A DNA stretch of 17,804 nucleotides from Prolixibacteraceae bacterium (lineage in GTDB: Bacteria > Bacteroidota > Bacteroidia > Bacteroidales > Prolixibacteraceae), in assembly GCA_003537645.1 (NCBI GenBank), contig DPRM01000058.1:11575-29378 (forward strand). Reading direction: 5' to 3'. Below are positions 8,219 to 15,761 of the stretch, piece by piece (within the stretch, counting starts at the first letter, position 1; each line of letters opens with the position of its first letter). A program made the translations under genes and the position numbers. A model generated the notes under the pieces. That model saw nothing but the letters and a program-made list of their open reading frames with translations. It did no database searches and was not told the DNA's origin.

Positions 8219-11200
8219 TTAATTTGGCTTAGCCTGAAGCGTTTTTCTCCTGAAAATACTCTTAACCTTTTCCCATAGTTCGTCGAAGGTATCAAAATCT
8301 TCGCGGTACGAGATTCCAACTCCCTGAGTATAAGGCGATGTTTCGTATATCAGGTTGTTGTTGGCATGATTGTATGCTTTAAGCTGAAGTTTTCCGTTTC
8401 TGGTGATTTTTACGTTTACATCGGCATCGCCAACCAGCCCGCTGTTATTGGCATTTGCCCGTTGCGACGCGTTGTTGCCGATATTGCCATTGATGCTCAC
8501 CCGGTCGTTAAATATTTGGGTGCCGAGCGCCAATTCAACTTCATCGTTGGTGATTTGGTTTCCCGGGCGGTAGTTAAAACCAATATCAAAATCGTTGTTA
8601 ATTTGCGAAAGCCAGTTACTGAACTGATTTGAAAGCAATTCGCTTGCGGTTGAACCTACCAGATTGTTGTTGATTGCCGAAAAATTTCCCCGCATATATT
8701 CGGGAGTATAAAATTTGCCAAGTACCAGAAGTGAGAGTATTTGTTTATTCATATCTTCTTCGCTATTAATGTATTGCCTGACTTCGTCGTTGATTACTGA
8801 TTCAGCTGAAGGTAATTCTATGTCAAATTTTATTTCGGGATTACTAAGATTTTTCGAAAGGGCAATTTTGCACATTACCGGAATGCGCTGTGTTAAATCG
8901 GCATTTTCGGTCGAATTTGCGAATAGTTCGCTTAACGACGCTTTCAGTCTGTAAATAGCGTTCAGGTCGATCGTGGCGTTTACCGGATCGCCTGTCCACT
9001 GAATAGTGCCTCCCTGCTGGATTTCGAACTTTTTGTTGATCACATTCTGGAGTGTGAAGAGGTAATCTCCCTGTTCAACGGTGTATTCGCCAAACAGGCT
9101 GATGTTGCCTTTGTTATCGATTCCAATTTGCATATTTCCGGAACCCTGCGAACGGATTACATCACCAACCTTCGAATTGAAGATCAGCTGTGCTTTTGCT
9201 TCAGGAGTGATTTCTACATTGAATCTCATTTCGAGGTTCGACTGGGTAACTGGTGGTTTTTTCGATTTAACTCCGGATGTGTTTCCCCGGTTTATAAAAG
9301 TCAGGAAATCATATTCGAGCGCTTCCTCCGAATATTCCAGAAAAATATTCATATCGGTACCTTTTTCGGTACTTGCAACTCCGTCGATAAATACATTCGC
9401 CCCTTTTCCGGTGATGCGGAGGTTGCCGCTGCCAAATAACTTTCCGTAGAATTGCTCATTGTGGGCCGATGTGGTGTTGATTGCCATTATATTATTGGTT
9501 CTGACTGACAGATCGTAAACCATCTTCGAAAAGCTCCGGTGTTGTATCGATCCATCAAAAAATCCGCTGTTCCCATAGTCATCAAGCACCCTGATTCCGG
9601 GAAAAATAATCTTGTCGCCCGCGAATTTTACAGAGTCATTCATGGTGTAATTTACCTGTAATTCGGTAAGCATTAACCCTGCTTTGTCGGCATACAAAGC
9701 TCCGTCGTGCAGTAAGTGTTTGCTCGATCCGTGAACATGTACTTTGCCACTTGCAGTGCCATGAAAATTGGTGAAACTGCTGCCCAGCAGCGGCTGAAGA
9801 ATGAGCAATGAAAACTGGTCGAAACTGGTGTTTACCGAAATGCTGTCTTTGGCCGGATGGTAGATTCCGCTTGCTTCCAAAGTCTTTCTATTGCCCGAAC
9901 TAACAAGCATTTCAGCATTAATTTCTTCTTTGTTCGGATCCCAGCTGGTATGAATACCCGCATCGCCGAGGGTGTGCCGCAGAAGTCCTAAATCATCGAT
10001 TTTCAAATCAGCCAAAAACAAGGGTCGCTGGTAAATATCAATCACCGACAGGTTTCCGTTCAACGCACCACCCAGTTTCAGGTTTCCGGCAATAAAAGTA
10101 TTCAGCGAGTTCAGTTCAATCTGGTTAAAAAGTATGTTCAGTTTGTCGGTCTGATTTTTAGCGATCGAACCATCGAGCATTATCTGCTGGGCTTTATTCG
10201 ATAATTTCAGCTTGTCAACTTTTATTTGTGTCGAGTCGATTGTAATCAGTGCCGAATTTATTTGCCATAAAGTATCGGCCAGGAACAAACGCGTAGGTTT
10301 TACCGATATCTCGATATGCGGACTGTTCTTTTGTCTGAAAAACTTTGTATTCGTATTGACCGATCCGCTGTACGAAATCTTTCCTAAATTATCCCACGCC
10401 AGTTTCGAATCGAGCATATCATTCCCGGCCTCCGAAAACAGCGAAATGTTGTGCATTTTAAACTTTTTGCCAAGGGCAAATTCATCCATTTTATTCCTGA
10501 TGTTAAGCTCCGAAACACCATCGATGTTGATTGTATAGTTTTTAAATACAGCCGATTGATATTTTATTTCAGGAAAAGTTGCATTGACAGCCAGGGTATT
10601 CGCGATAGAATTTATTTTTCCGGAGACAGTGGCCGGATTCATCATCAGTTCGGGAATTAGCGCCCGTGTGAAACGGTTGATATCTTTCAGTTCAATATTA
10701 AAATCGAAATTATTGTGAGTCACGAATGTTGGAACAGTAAGTCCGGTGGAAGGCAGGTAGGTGGCAATTATTTTCTTAAACGAGTTGTGCAGGTTGTGAA
10801 GTTCGTATTGACCGCGAATATCGGCATCCAGAAAATCGGAACGCAACTGCAAAACCGGTTCGTTTTCATGAAATGTTTTCAGATCGAAATTGTCAAACAG
10901 TACTGTGTCGTTTTCGTTTATGTAAGTTCCTTTACTGAAATGTATTAAGCCGTCGAGGTTGTCGATATTGTTGCCGGTAAAATTGGCATTCAGCGCAAAC
11001 GAAACCTCCGATTTTTTGAATTTCCGATCCAGTTTCAGCGCCCGCAGATCGGCCTTTTCTAAAAGCATTTCGAAATTGAAAACCGGAACCGGGACATTCA
11101 GGTCGAATTTACCGTCGAACCTCATTGCCAGATTCGGGTCGTCAACCAATAAGTAACCATCAAATTTCTTGTTTAATACGTCACCGTTCAGGCGGATATT

Positions 11201-12508
11201 TTTGTACTTATACCCGTAAACCATCATGCTGTCAATCTTTCCCGAAACTTTGGCTGAAAAGTCGCTGGTTTGTTTGTTTAAAATCCCTTTAACATCGCCG
11301 TTAAAGGTTATTCCATCCAGTAAATCGGTTTGCAGTACTTTGCCAATTTTAAAGTTAACAGTTCGCAGCCGGCCATTAATTTTAAGCTTTTCACCATCAG
11401 AGGGAACAAACGACAAGTCGGTGGTTAATACTCCCCATTTTGATCTGAAAGTTCCGAAAGCAACAAAATCGCTTATAAAACCTGTGAAATTCCCTTTGTA
11501 TTCAATAATTCCGGCCTGAAGAAGTTGTGACGGAATTTTCAATTGCTTAATGTTCAGATTATCGGGAAGTTTAACTTTCCGAATATCCGTAAAATCGGCA
11601 AACGATTGTTTCAGGTCGATGTGCATGTATGTATTCTGAATGTCGGGCAGTCCGTTTAAGTATAAATCGAATGCCAGTTGCGTGTTGTTGCCAATGCTTA
11701 GGGCAATATTTTTCCCTTTCAAATCGGCCATTGTTCCCGAGATTTGTCCCGACACATCAATATTTTCCTCCATCCCTTTCAGGCTGGGTACCAACATTCC
11801 AATGTCCTTCATACTGACTCTCGATTTTCTCAAATCGAGGTTGACTTTCATCTTTTTCAGGTCAAACTTAGTTCCGGGTTTCTTTTTGTCAATCCTGATA
11901 TTGAGGTCGGTAATTTCTGAATTGGCGGTTTGCGCCCGGAGGTTCATCAGTTTGATTGAATCGCCGGCAGCAAGGAAACGGGCAGAAAAATTGTGCAGAT
12001 AGAATTCCTTGTGGTCGTTTAATTGAAACTGAGTGATTGAAAAAGCAATTTTTTCAGGCTTAAGTTCCAGATCGGAAACTCCGAGCGAGATGTTGCGAAG
12101 ATCGATAAGTTGTGGTCCGATGCTGTCGTGGTAAGTATATTTAACCGATGCTTCGTTGAACTCAAAACGGTTCATATTGAAATTGAAATGAAGGCTGTCG
12201 GATTTAATCGTATCCTTTTTTGCCAATAAGTCAATAATGAACTGATAATTAGTTGTTCCGGCCGAATCTGATTTGAGATTAAGGTAGGTTTTGTTCAGTT
12301 CCAGCTTTTCAATTCCGGCGTATTTCTTTTTAAAACTGAAATGACTGATTTGGGCTGCCAACTCGTGTACATACAAAAGCGAATCGTCTTTTTGATCTTT
12401 TACAAGCACATCTTCGAGAACAATTTTATTGAAAAATGAAATGGAAACACCTTTAATAGAGATATTTGTGTTGAATTGCTGCGAGAAATGCCCGGCAAGT
12501 TTCTGCAC
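8219..12508 (-). CDS. tamB: Translocation and assembly module TamB (DUF490), inner-membrane tethered
   Basis: A 1429-residue protein from the first conventional start (GTG at 12508). Nearly all of it is the repetitive amphipathic beta-strand pattern of AsmA/TamB-type bridge proteins. The C-terminal third (about 1050-1400) is the TamB/DUF490 domain, recognisable by the segments SLFGEYTVEQGDYLFTLQN, FEIQQGGTIQWTGDPVNATI, and LLVLGKFYTPEYMRG. TamB spans the periplasm and is implicated in outer-membrane protein assembly and phospholipid transport (family knowledge). The GTG start is not the real beginning: the same frame runs upstream into a membrane anchor (see 12509-12631). The gene is divergent from tsaD. 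No TamA/BamA-type partner lies in the window. Confidence 0.9.
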   Translation of the reverse strand: MQKLAGHFSQQFNTNISIKGVSISFFNKIVLEDVLVKDQKDDSLLYVHELAAQISHFSFKKKYAGIEKLELNKTYLNLKSDSAGTTNYQFIIDLLAKKDTIKSDSLHFNFNMNRFEFNEASVKYTYHDSIGPQLIDLRNISLGVSDLELKPEKIAFSITQFQLNDHKEFYLHNFSARFLAAGDSIKLMNLRAQTANSEITDLNIRIDKKKPGTKFDLKKMKVNLDLRKSRVSMKDIGMLVPSLKGMEENIDVSGQISGTMADLKGKNIALSIGNNTQLAFDLYLNGLPDIQNTYMHIDLKQSFADFTDIRKVKLPDNLNIKQLKIPSQLLQAGIIEYKGNFTGFISDFVAFGTFRSKWGVLTTDLSFVPSDGEKLKINGRLRTVNFKIGKVLQTDLLDGITFNGDVKGILNKQTSDFSAKVSGKIDSMMVYGYKYKNIRLNGDVLNKKFDGYLLVDDPNLAMRFDGKFDLNVPVPVFNFEMLLEKADLRALKLDRKFKKSEVSFALNANFTGNNIDNLDGLIHFSKGTYINENDTVLFDNFDLKTFHENEPVLQLRSDFLDADIRGQYELHNLHNSFKKIIATYLPSTGLTVPTFVTHNNFDFNIELKDINRFTRALIPELMMNPATVSGKINSIANTLAVNATFPEIKYQSAVFKNYTINIDGVSELNIRNKMDEFALGKKFKMHNISLFSEAGNDMLDSKLAWDNLGKISYSGSVNTNTKFFRQKNSPHIEISVKPTRLFLADTLWQINSALITIDSTQIKVDKLKLSNKAQQIMLDGSIAKNQTDKLNILFNQIELNSLNTFIAGNLKLGGALNGNLSVIDIYQRPLFLADLKIDDLGLLRHTLGDAGIHTSWDPNKEEINAEMLVSSGNRKTLEASGIYHPAKDSISVNTSFDQFSLLILQPLLGSSFTNFHGTASGKVHVHGSSKHLLHDGALYADKAGLMLTELQVNYTMNDSVKFAGDKIIFPGIRVLDDYGNSGFFDGSIQHRSFSKMVYDLSVRTNNIMAINTTSAHNEQFYGKLFGSGNLRITGKGANVFIDGVASTEKGTDMNIFLEYSEEALEYDFLTFINRGNTSGVKSKKPPVTQSNLEMRFNVEITPEAKAQLIFNSKVGDVIRSQGSGNMQIGIDNKGNISLFGEYTVEQGDYLFTLQNVINKKFEIQQGGTIQWTGDPVNATIDLNAIYRLKASLSELFANSTENADLTQRIPVMCKIALSKNLSNPEIKFDIELPSAESVINDEVRQYINSEEDMNKQILSLLVLGKFYTPEYMRGNFSAINNNLVGSTASELLSNQFSNWLSQINNDFDIGFNYRPGNQITNDEVELALGTQIFNDRVSINGNIGNNASQRANANNSGLVGDADVNVKITRNGKLQLKAYNHANNNLIYETSPYTQGVGISYREDFDTFDELWEKVKSIFRRKTLQAKPN

Positions 12509-12631
12509 AAGATAAGTTTGTACTCCCGGACTCTGAAGAATAAAGTAGGAGCCAAAGAGCAGGATAAATACCGTGCCCAGAACCGAAAATCCTATTGTGA
12601 GTGTTTTTTTGATAATTTTGTCGCTTGAAAT
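12509..12631 (-). other. In-frame N-terminal extension of tamB encoding the membrane anchor, without a standard start codon
   Basis: The tamB frame continues upstream of the GTG at 12508 to a TAA at about 12635. The extension reads DKIIKKTLTIGFSVLG, then TVFILLFGSYFILQSPG and VQTYL, joining directly to VQKLAGHF. A short basic start, one hydrophobic helix, then a Q-x-P-x-V-Q-x-x-L-V-x-K-L pattern is the usual TamB N-terminus, so this stretch is almost certainly translated. Yet the frame has no ATG, GTG or TTG here; only ATT (12631 or 12616), ATC (12613) or CTG codons are available. Either a rare ATT-type start is used, or the base sequence contains an error or mutation, for instance in the run of seven T at 12604-12610. 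Confidence 0.7.
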
Positions 12632-12713
12632 TGTTTACAAAATAATACAAATAGGCTGATAAAAACCAGTCTGCTAAAGAAATTAAACGCTTTTGCCGAC
12701 TTTTTATTGAAAT

Positions 12714-13751
12714 ATGAACAAGGAAAAAGACATTGTGATTTTAGGCATCGAGTCGTCGTGCGATGATACTTCGGCCTCGGTGATTAAAAATGGGTACCTG
12801 CTTTCGAATATTATTGCAGGTCAGAAGGTTCACGAATTGTACGGCGGTGTTGTGCCAGAGCTTGCAAGCCGCGCTCACCAGCAAAATATTATTCCGGTGG
12901 TCGATCAGGCCATCAAACAGGCAGGTGTTAAAAATGAGGATATTACCGCTATCGCTTTCACCCGTGGTCCCGGACTGCTCGGTTCGCTTCTGGTAGGAAC
13001 TTCGTTTACCAAAGGATTTTCGCTGGCAACGGGCGCCCCGATGATCGAAATCAATCACCTTCAGGCACATGTGCTGGCTCATTTTATTCAGGAATACGAT
13101 CAGCCTTACGACCCACCAAAATTCCCGTTTATTTGCCTCTTGGTTTCCGGCGGAAATTCGCAGATCATCCTGGTGAAAGATTACCTCGATATGGAAGTAA
13201 TTGGCCAGACCATCGACGATGCGGCAGGCGAAGCTTTCGACAAATGTGCCAAAGTGATGGGACTTCCGTATCCCGGCGGTCCGTTTGTTGACAAACTGGC
13301 AAAAGAAGGTAATCCGGATGCTTTTCAGTTTTCGAAACCCCGCATCGCTAATTTTGATTACAGTTTTAGCGGACTGAAAACCAGCTTTCTGTATTTTTTG
13401 CGCGACCGGCTGAAAGAGAATGAGAATTTTATTGAAGAGCGGAAAGCCGATTTGTGCGCCTCGCTTCAAAAAACGATTATCGATATTTTGCTCGATAAAC
13501 TGGTGAAAGCGGCCAAAGAAACCGGCATAAAGGAAATTTCAGTAGCCGGAGGCGTTTCGGCCAATTCGGGTTTGCGAAATGCCCTGATTGAAACAGCCGC
13601 CAAACGCCACTGGAAAATGCACATTCCGAAGTTTGCGTTTACCACCGACAATGCTGCCATGATTGCCATGACCGGTCATTATAAATACCTGAAGGGCGAA
13701 TTTATTGGTATGGACGCCGTACCGTTTGCAAGGATGGATATAAGGGTGTAG
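12714..13751 (+). CDS. tsaD: tRNA N6-adenosine threonylcarbamoyltransferase subunit TsaD
   Basis: A 345-residue protein of the Kae1/TsaD ASKHA family, the catalytic subunit that transfers the threonylcarbamoyl group onto A37 of tRNAs decoding ANN codons (t6A synthesis, with TsaB and TsaE encoded elsewhere). Motifs seen: GIESSCDDTSASV at 11-23, AFTRGPGLLGSLLVG at 81-95, NHLQAH at 114-119 supplying the two metal-ligand histidines (115, 119), SGGNSQI at 145-151, AGGVSANSGLR near 279-289, and TTDNAAMIA near 309-317 with the metal-ligand aspartate. Length is normal. It is divergent from tamB across about 100 bp and ends at a strong terminator, so it is probably monocistronic. Confidence 0.97.
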   Translation: MNKEKDIVILGIESSCDDTSASVIKNGYLLSNIIAGQKVHELYGGVVPELASRAHQQNIIPVVDQAIKQAGVKNEDITAIAFTRGPGLLGSLLVGTSFTKGFSLATGAPMIEINHLQAHVLAHFIQEYDQPYDPPKFPFICLLVSGGNSQIILVKDYLDMEVIGQTIDDAAGEAFDKCAKVMGLPYPGGPFVDKLAKEGNPDAFQFSKPRIANFDYSFSGLKTSFLYFLRDRLKENENFIEERKADLCASLQKTIIDILLDKLVKAAKETGIKEISVAGGVSANSGLRNALIETAAKRHWKMHIPKFAFTTDNAAMIAMTGHYKYLKGEFIGMDAVPFARMDIRV

Positions 13752-13785
13752 CAAAAGAGGAAAATTTTCTTTGATGTTAATTTAC

Positions 13786-13813
13786 AGCTCTGCACTACTG
13801 CGGGGCTTTTTTT
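13786..13813 (+). terminator. Intrinsic terminator of tsaD
   Basis: AGCTCTGCA (13786-13794) pairs with TGCGGGGCT (13799-13807) as a 9-bp stem including two G-U pairs, with loop CTAC, followed by seven T (13807-13813). It lies 34 bp after the tsaD stop. Confidence 0.82.
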
Positions 13814-13850
13814 ATGGGCATTTGTAACCCCGGACGAACAAATTCCATGT

Positions 13851-13871
13851 CCGTCCGCTAAAGCGAGACGG
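13851..13871. repeat. Hairpin-forming inverted repeat
   Basis: CCGTC-CGC-TAAA-GCG-A-GACGG: an 8-bp stem with one bulged A and a TAAA loop. An alternative pairing is CGGAC (13831-13835) with GTCCG (13849-13853), which would compete with it. There is no T run after either, so it is not a typical terminator. It could be a dispersed intergenic repeat. Confidence 0.4.
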
Positions 13872-13929
13872 CAAAGAATAAGTAACTGGAAATATAAAAT
13901 GTCGCATTTGGATTTGTGTTTTTAGTCTG

Positions 13930-13964
13930 ACTCACCCCCTTTCTTTTGAAGAGAGAGGGTGAGT
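13930..13964. repeat. Hairpin-forming inverted repeat, possible dispersed repeat
   Basis: ACTCACCC (13930-13937) pairs with GGGTGAGT (13957-13964). The stem continues inward with CTTTC/GAGAG-type pairing (one mismatch, one wobble) around a TTTTGAA loop, about 13-14 bp in all. It is followed by ATTTTG only, a weak terminator tail. It lies in gene-free DNA far from any stop codon, so a dispersed repeat is as likely as a terminator. Confidence 0.45.
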
Positions 13965-14252
13965 ATTTTGAAAAGTACGATAGTAAATTTATCTCACTGC
14001 TCAAATCTGCTGTTCAATCCGCTCAATCGGTTTAAATCTGCGTTTTATTTTATACCGGTGGCATTATTTTCATCCGGAGCCAACAGCTTGATTGATCTTT
14101 TTTTTATCGTTCAACAGTCAAAACTGTAGGGTTGGTGTATAAAAACGTGCAGTTCACAAAATAATTGGAAGCGGCCTCAGCGAAACCTACCAGGTGGTTA
14201 ACATTTTGTTGTAACTTGTTTGATATTATTTTACACAATAAAACATCAACGT

Positions 14253-14954
14253 ATGTCAACAACTAACGATTACAACGAATTGCTGCCCGTTATCAGAGCC
14301 ATTAAGCCCAATCAGGTGTTAATCCCCAGCATGCCCATCGACGTGTTTGTGCAGGAAGCCGAAAACCTTTTCCACTGGTGCCTCGACGATATGCAGGAGC
14401 TTACCCGCGTGGGGCTCTTGTGGGATGTGGTAATCAGTCTGCCTGCGCGGTCGGGAGCCTGCCGCGAGGCACAGTCGCTTTGGATCAAAGAGCGCAATAC
14501 CAGTCAGGAAGCCGAAAGCAATTGGAAAGTGGAAGCCCCGGCAGCCTTCGACCTGCGCGACGAGCTGCTTCATCAATTCAGATTTGCTTTCCGTAACAAC
14601 GAAGGTTTGCTGGCCCGCGTTGATGAAATTGCACAGGGTAATACCAACGCCGACATGGTGCAGGACCTGAACGACCTGGCCGTGCTCGGAAAAGCCAACA
14701 CCGCCCTGCTCACCGTCATTGGGTTCGACCCTACACTGCTCGACCGCGCAGCCGATGTTGCCGACCGCATGGGCGACCTGCTGGGCGCTACCAACGGCGA
14801 GCGCAAATCGGTGAGCGAAGCCATGCAACTGCGCGACAAAGCCTACACCTACCTGAAACTGGCTGTTGACGAAATACGCGAATGCGGCAAATTCGTTTTC
14901 TGGCGCAATCCCGACCGGCTGAAGGGGTATATAAGCGATTATCACAAACATTAA
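14253..14954 (+). CDS. Hypothetical protein, predominantly alpha-helical
   Basis: A 233-residue protein from the ATG at 14253; the frame is open 11 codons further upstream, but MSTTNDYNELLPVIRAI is the more natural start. I do not recognise the family with confidence. It is rich in Leu, Ala, Asp and Glu and reads as amphipathic helices throughout, with no signal peptide, membrane segment or nucleotide-binding motif. The C-terminus is distinctive: LAVDEIRECGKFVFWRNPDR, then LKGYISDY and a basic end. Base composition is clearly richer in G+C than its neighbours, with many GCC, GAC and CTG codons, which suggests separate ancestry or strong codon selection. Its stop is followed 20 bp later by the phased CCCGGG array, so gene and array may form a unit. 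Function unknown. Confidence 0.75.
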   Translation: MSTTNDYNELLPVIRAIKPNQVLIPSMPIDVFVQEAENLFHWCLDDMQELTRVGLLWDVVISLPARSGACREAQSLWIKERNTSQEAESNWKVEAPAAFDLRDELLHQFRFAFRNNEGLLARVDEIAQGNTNADMVQDLNDLAVLGKANTALLTVIGFDPTLLDRAADVADRMGDLLGATNGERKSVSEAMQLRDKAYTYLKLAVDEIRECGKFVFWRNPDRLKGYISDYHKH

Positions 14955-14974
14955 ACAGGGAAAACAGCTATTGC

Positions 14975-15103
14975 CCCGGGACGATCATATTTCGCCCGGG
15001 GCGATGATTTTTACTCCCGGGACGGTTTCAAAACTCCCGGGACGCAAAAAAATAAGCCCGGGGAGGCAAAATTTTGCCCGGGACGGCGAAAAATCCCCCG
15101 GGG
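14975..15103. repeat. Phased array of seven CCCGGG palindromes, 20-21 bp apart
   Basis: CCCGGG occurs at 14975, 14995, 15016, 15036, 15057, 15077 and 15097, so successive spacings are 20, 21, 20, 21, 20 and 20 bp. Six of seven copies continue as CCCGGG-A/G-CG (the fifth is CCCGGGGAG). The spacers are mostly AT-rich (for example GTTTCAAAACT, CAAAAAAATAAG, GCAAAATTTTG) and are not conserved in sequence; only spacing and palindrome are kept. The period of about 20.3 bp is close to two turns of B-DNA. A degenerate GGGGACGGG follows at 15109-15117. The array begins 20 bp after the stop of the 14253 gene. It does not keep a reading frame, so it is not coding. Confidence 0.9.
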
Positions 15104-15154
15104 CGAGTGGGGACGGGTATTTTAGCCCAAACCAACTGAAATAAAAGCAACAAA

Positions 15155-15162
15155 TAGTTTTG
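15155..15162 (+). promoter_or_regulatory. Candidate -7 promoter box ahead of a 14-codon ORF
   Basis: TAGTTTTG matches TAnnTTTG exactly. A well-placed -33 TTG is lacking. If used, transcription would start near 15168 and run through a 14-codon ORF (15202-15246) into the inverted-repeat-bounded array. Confidence 0.25.
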
Positions 15163-15201
15163 ATTTATAAACATAACTACTTACTTTTAAAACCTTTAAA
15201 A

Positions 15202-15246
15202 ATGAACAGCAACAGCGGAGTGGAAACAAGTGGAATACAAAAATAG
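15202..15246 (+). CDS. Possible 14-residue leader-type ORF
   Basis: ATG to TAG encoding MNSNSGVETSGIQK. It sits between the CCCGGG array and the inverted-repeat-bounded array, about 40 bp after a TAnnTTTG box. There is no independent evidence of translation; chance occurrence is likely. Confidence 0.12.
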   Translation: MNSNSGVETSGIQK

Positions 15247-15272
15247 TACTGTAAACTTTCCGCTATTCACTA

Positions 15273-15303
15273 GTTACCGCCAATATTCTGTCGTCACTTG
15301 AAA
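15273..15303. repeat. Left imperfect terminal inverted repeat of the TTTGACAG array
   Basis: Begins GTTACCGCCA and ends CACTTGAAA. Compared with the reverse complement of 15762-15790, the outer GTTACCGCCA, an inner TATT, and the terminal CACTTGAAA match, with a 2-nt length difference between them. It marks the left border of the repeat block. Confidence 0.75.
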
Positions 15304-15760
15304 CATTTTCGGTTTGTGACATTTTTTCAATTTCGACAGTTCCGGCAGATTTTTGAGAGTTTCGCCTTTTGATAGGTTTTTTGCAGTTTGACAGGTTTTT
15401 AGATATTTGGATTTGGGCAACTTGAGAGAATTTCTCGGTTCGACAGATTCGAGCCATTTGAAAGATTTTTTTTTAAAAATTGGTTTTTAGGTCGGTTCGG
15501 TTTGACACCGTTTCGCTTTTGAGAGTGATTTTCGACCCAAACGTTCATTTCCAACTTGACACAGACTGCAACTCGAAACGTTATCGCGGACAAGGTTTGC
15601 ATATTCGGCTTGACACATTTTGCAAGCTGGAAGCGCATTCCCGGACAAGTTTTTAATATTTCGTGGACTCGTTGCCAGGCAATTTGCAACTTGCCACGAA
15701 TTCGCTGAGAGACAGCGATTTTTTTGAGAGAATCGTTTTTATTGACAAATAATAATCGTT
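15297..15760. repeat. Gene-less array of degenerate 17-19 bp units (TTTGACAG / CTTGACAC)
   Basis: The block consists of degenerate units starting with TTTG, CTTG or TTCG, then A-C/G/A-A-G/C, then an T-rich middle, often ending CGG or CAA just before the next unit. Clear units: TTTGTGAC at 15313, TTTCGACAG at 15331, TTTGAGAG at 15352, TTTGATAG at 15368, TTTGACAG at 15387, CTTGAGAG at 15421, TTCGACAG at 15439, TTTGAAAG at 15457, TTTGACAC at 15501, TTTGAGAG at 15518, CTTGACAC at 15555, CTTGACAC at 15609, TTTGAGAG at 15723. Neighbouring clear units are mostly 16-20 bp apart or near twice that. Both minus-strand ORFs of 64 and 96 codons here are by-products of the repeats. No protein or known RNA family is recognised. 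Confidence 0.75.
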
Positions 15761-15761
15761 A

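Larger units (their letters stand above)
13814..14252. other. Gene-free stretch between tsaD and the 14253 gene
   Basis: No ORF with protein-like composition is seen on either strand. It holds two hairpin-forming sequences (annotated separately) and AT-rich unstructured DNA. A promoter for the gene at 14253 should lie near its right end. TTG and TATTATTTT elements are present at about 14205-14232, but none is an exact TAnnTTTG match. Confidence 0.5.

Noticed and set aside
12453..12650. 65-codon minus-strand ORF starting at TTG 12650
   Set aside because: It overlaps the tamB N-terminal coding region in another frame and reads as unstructured sequence; the tamB frame gives the expected membrane anchor.
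12741..13469. 242-codon ORF antisense to tsaD
   Set aside because: It is a shadow of the strongly conserved tsaD reading frame; the antisense product has no recognisable features.
14319..14951. 210-codon ORF antisense to the gene at 14253
   Set aside because: Long antisense frames are expected in a GC-richer gene; the plus-strand product has more protein-like composition, a plausible start and upstream region, and the array follows its stop.
14975..15103. CCCGGG array as a plain intrinsic terminator of the 14253 gene
   Set aside because: A single hairpin with a T run would suffice for termination; seven evenly spaced palindromes with no consistent T run are not explained by it, although some effect on RNA ends is possible.
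15263..15689. Minus-strand ORFs of 64 and 96 codons across the repeat block as protein genes
   Set aside because: Their residues follow the DNA repeats (recurrent Asn, Lys, Ser, Val-Lys stretches), they overlap each other in different frames, and they show no protein-like domain or conserved start context.
15297..15760. CRISPR array
   Set aside because: Units of about 18 bp are degenerate and contiguous; there are no identical repeats of 25-40 bp with unique spacers of constant length, and no cas genes are in the window.
15297..15760. Tandem sigma-70 type -35 boxes (TTGACA) as a cluster of promoters
   Set aside because: TTGACA resembles the E. coli -35 element, but Bacteroidota promoters use a -33 TTG with TAnnTTTG, and no matching -7 boxes are paired with the units.
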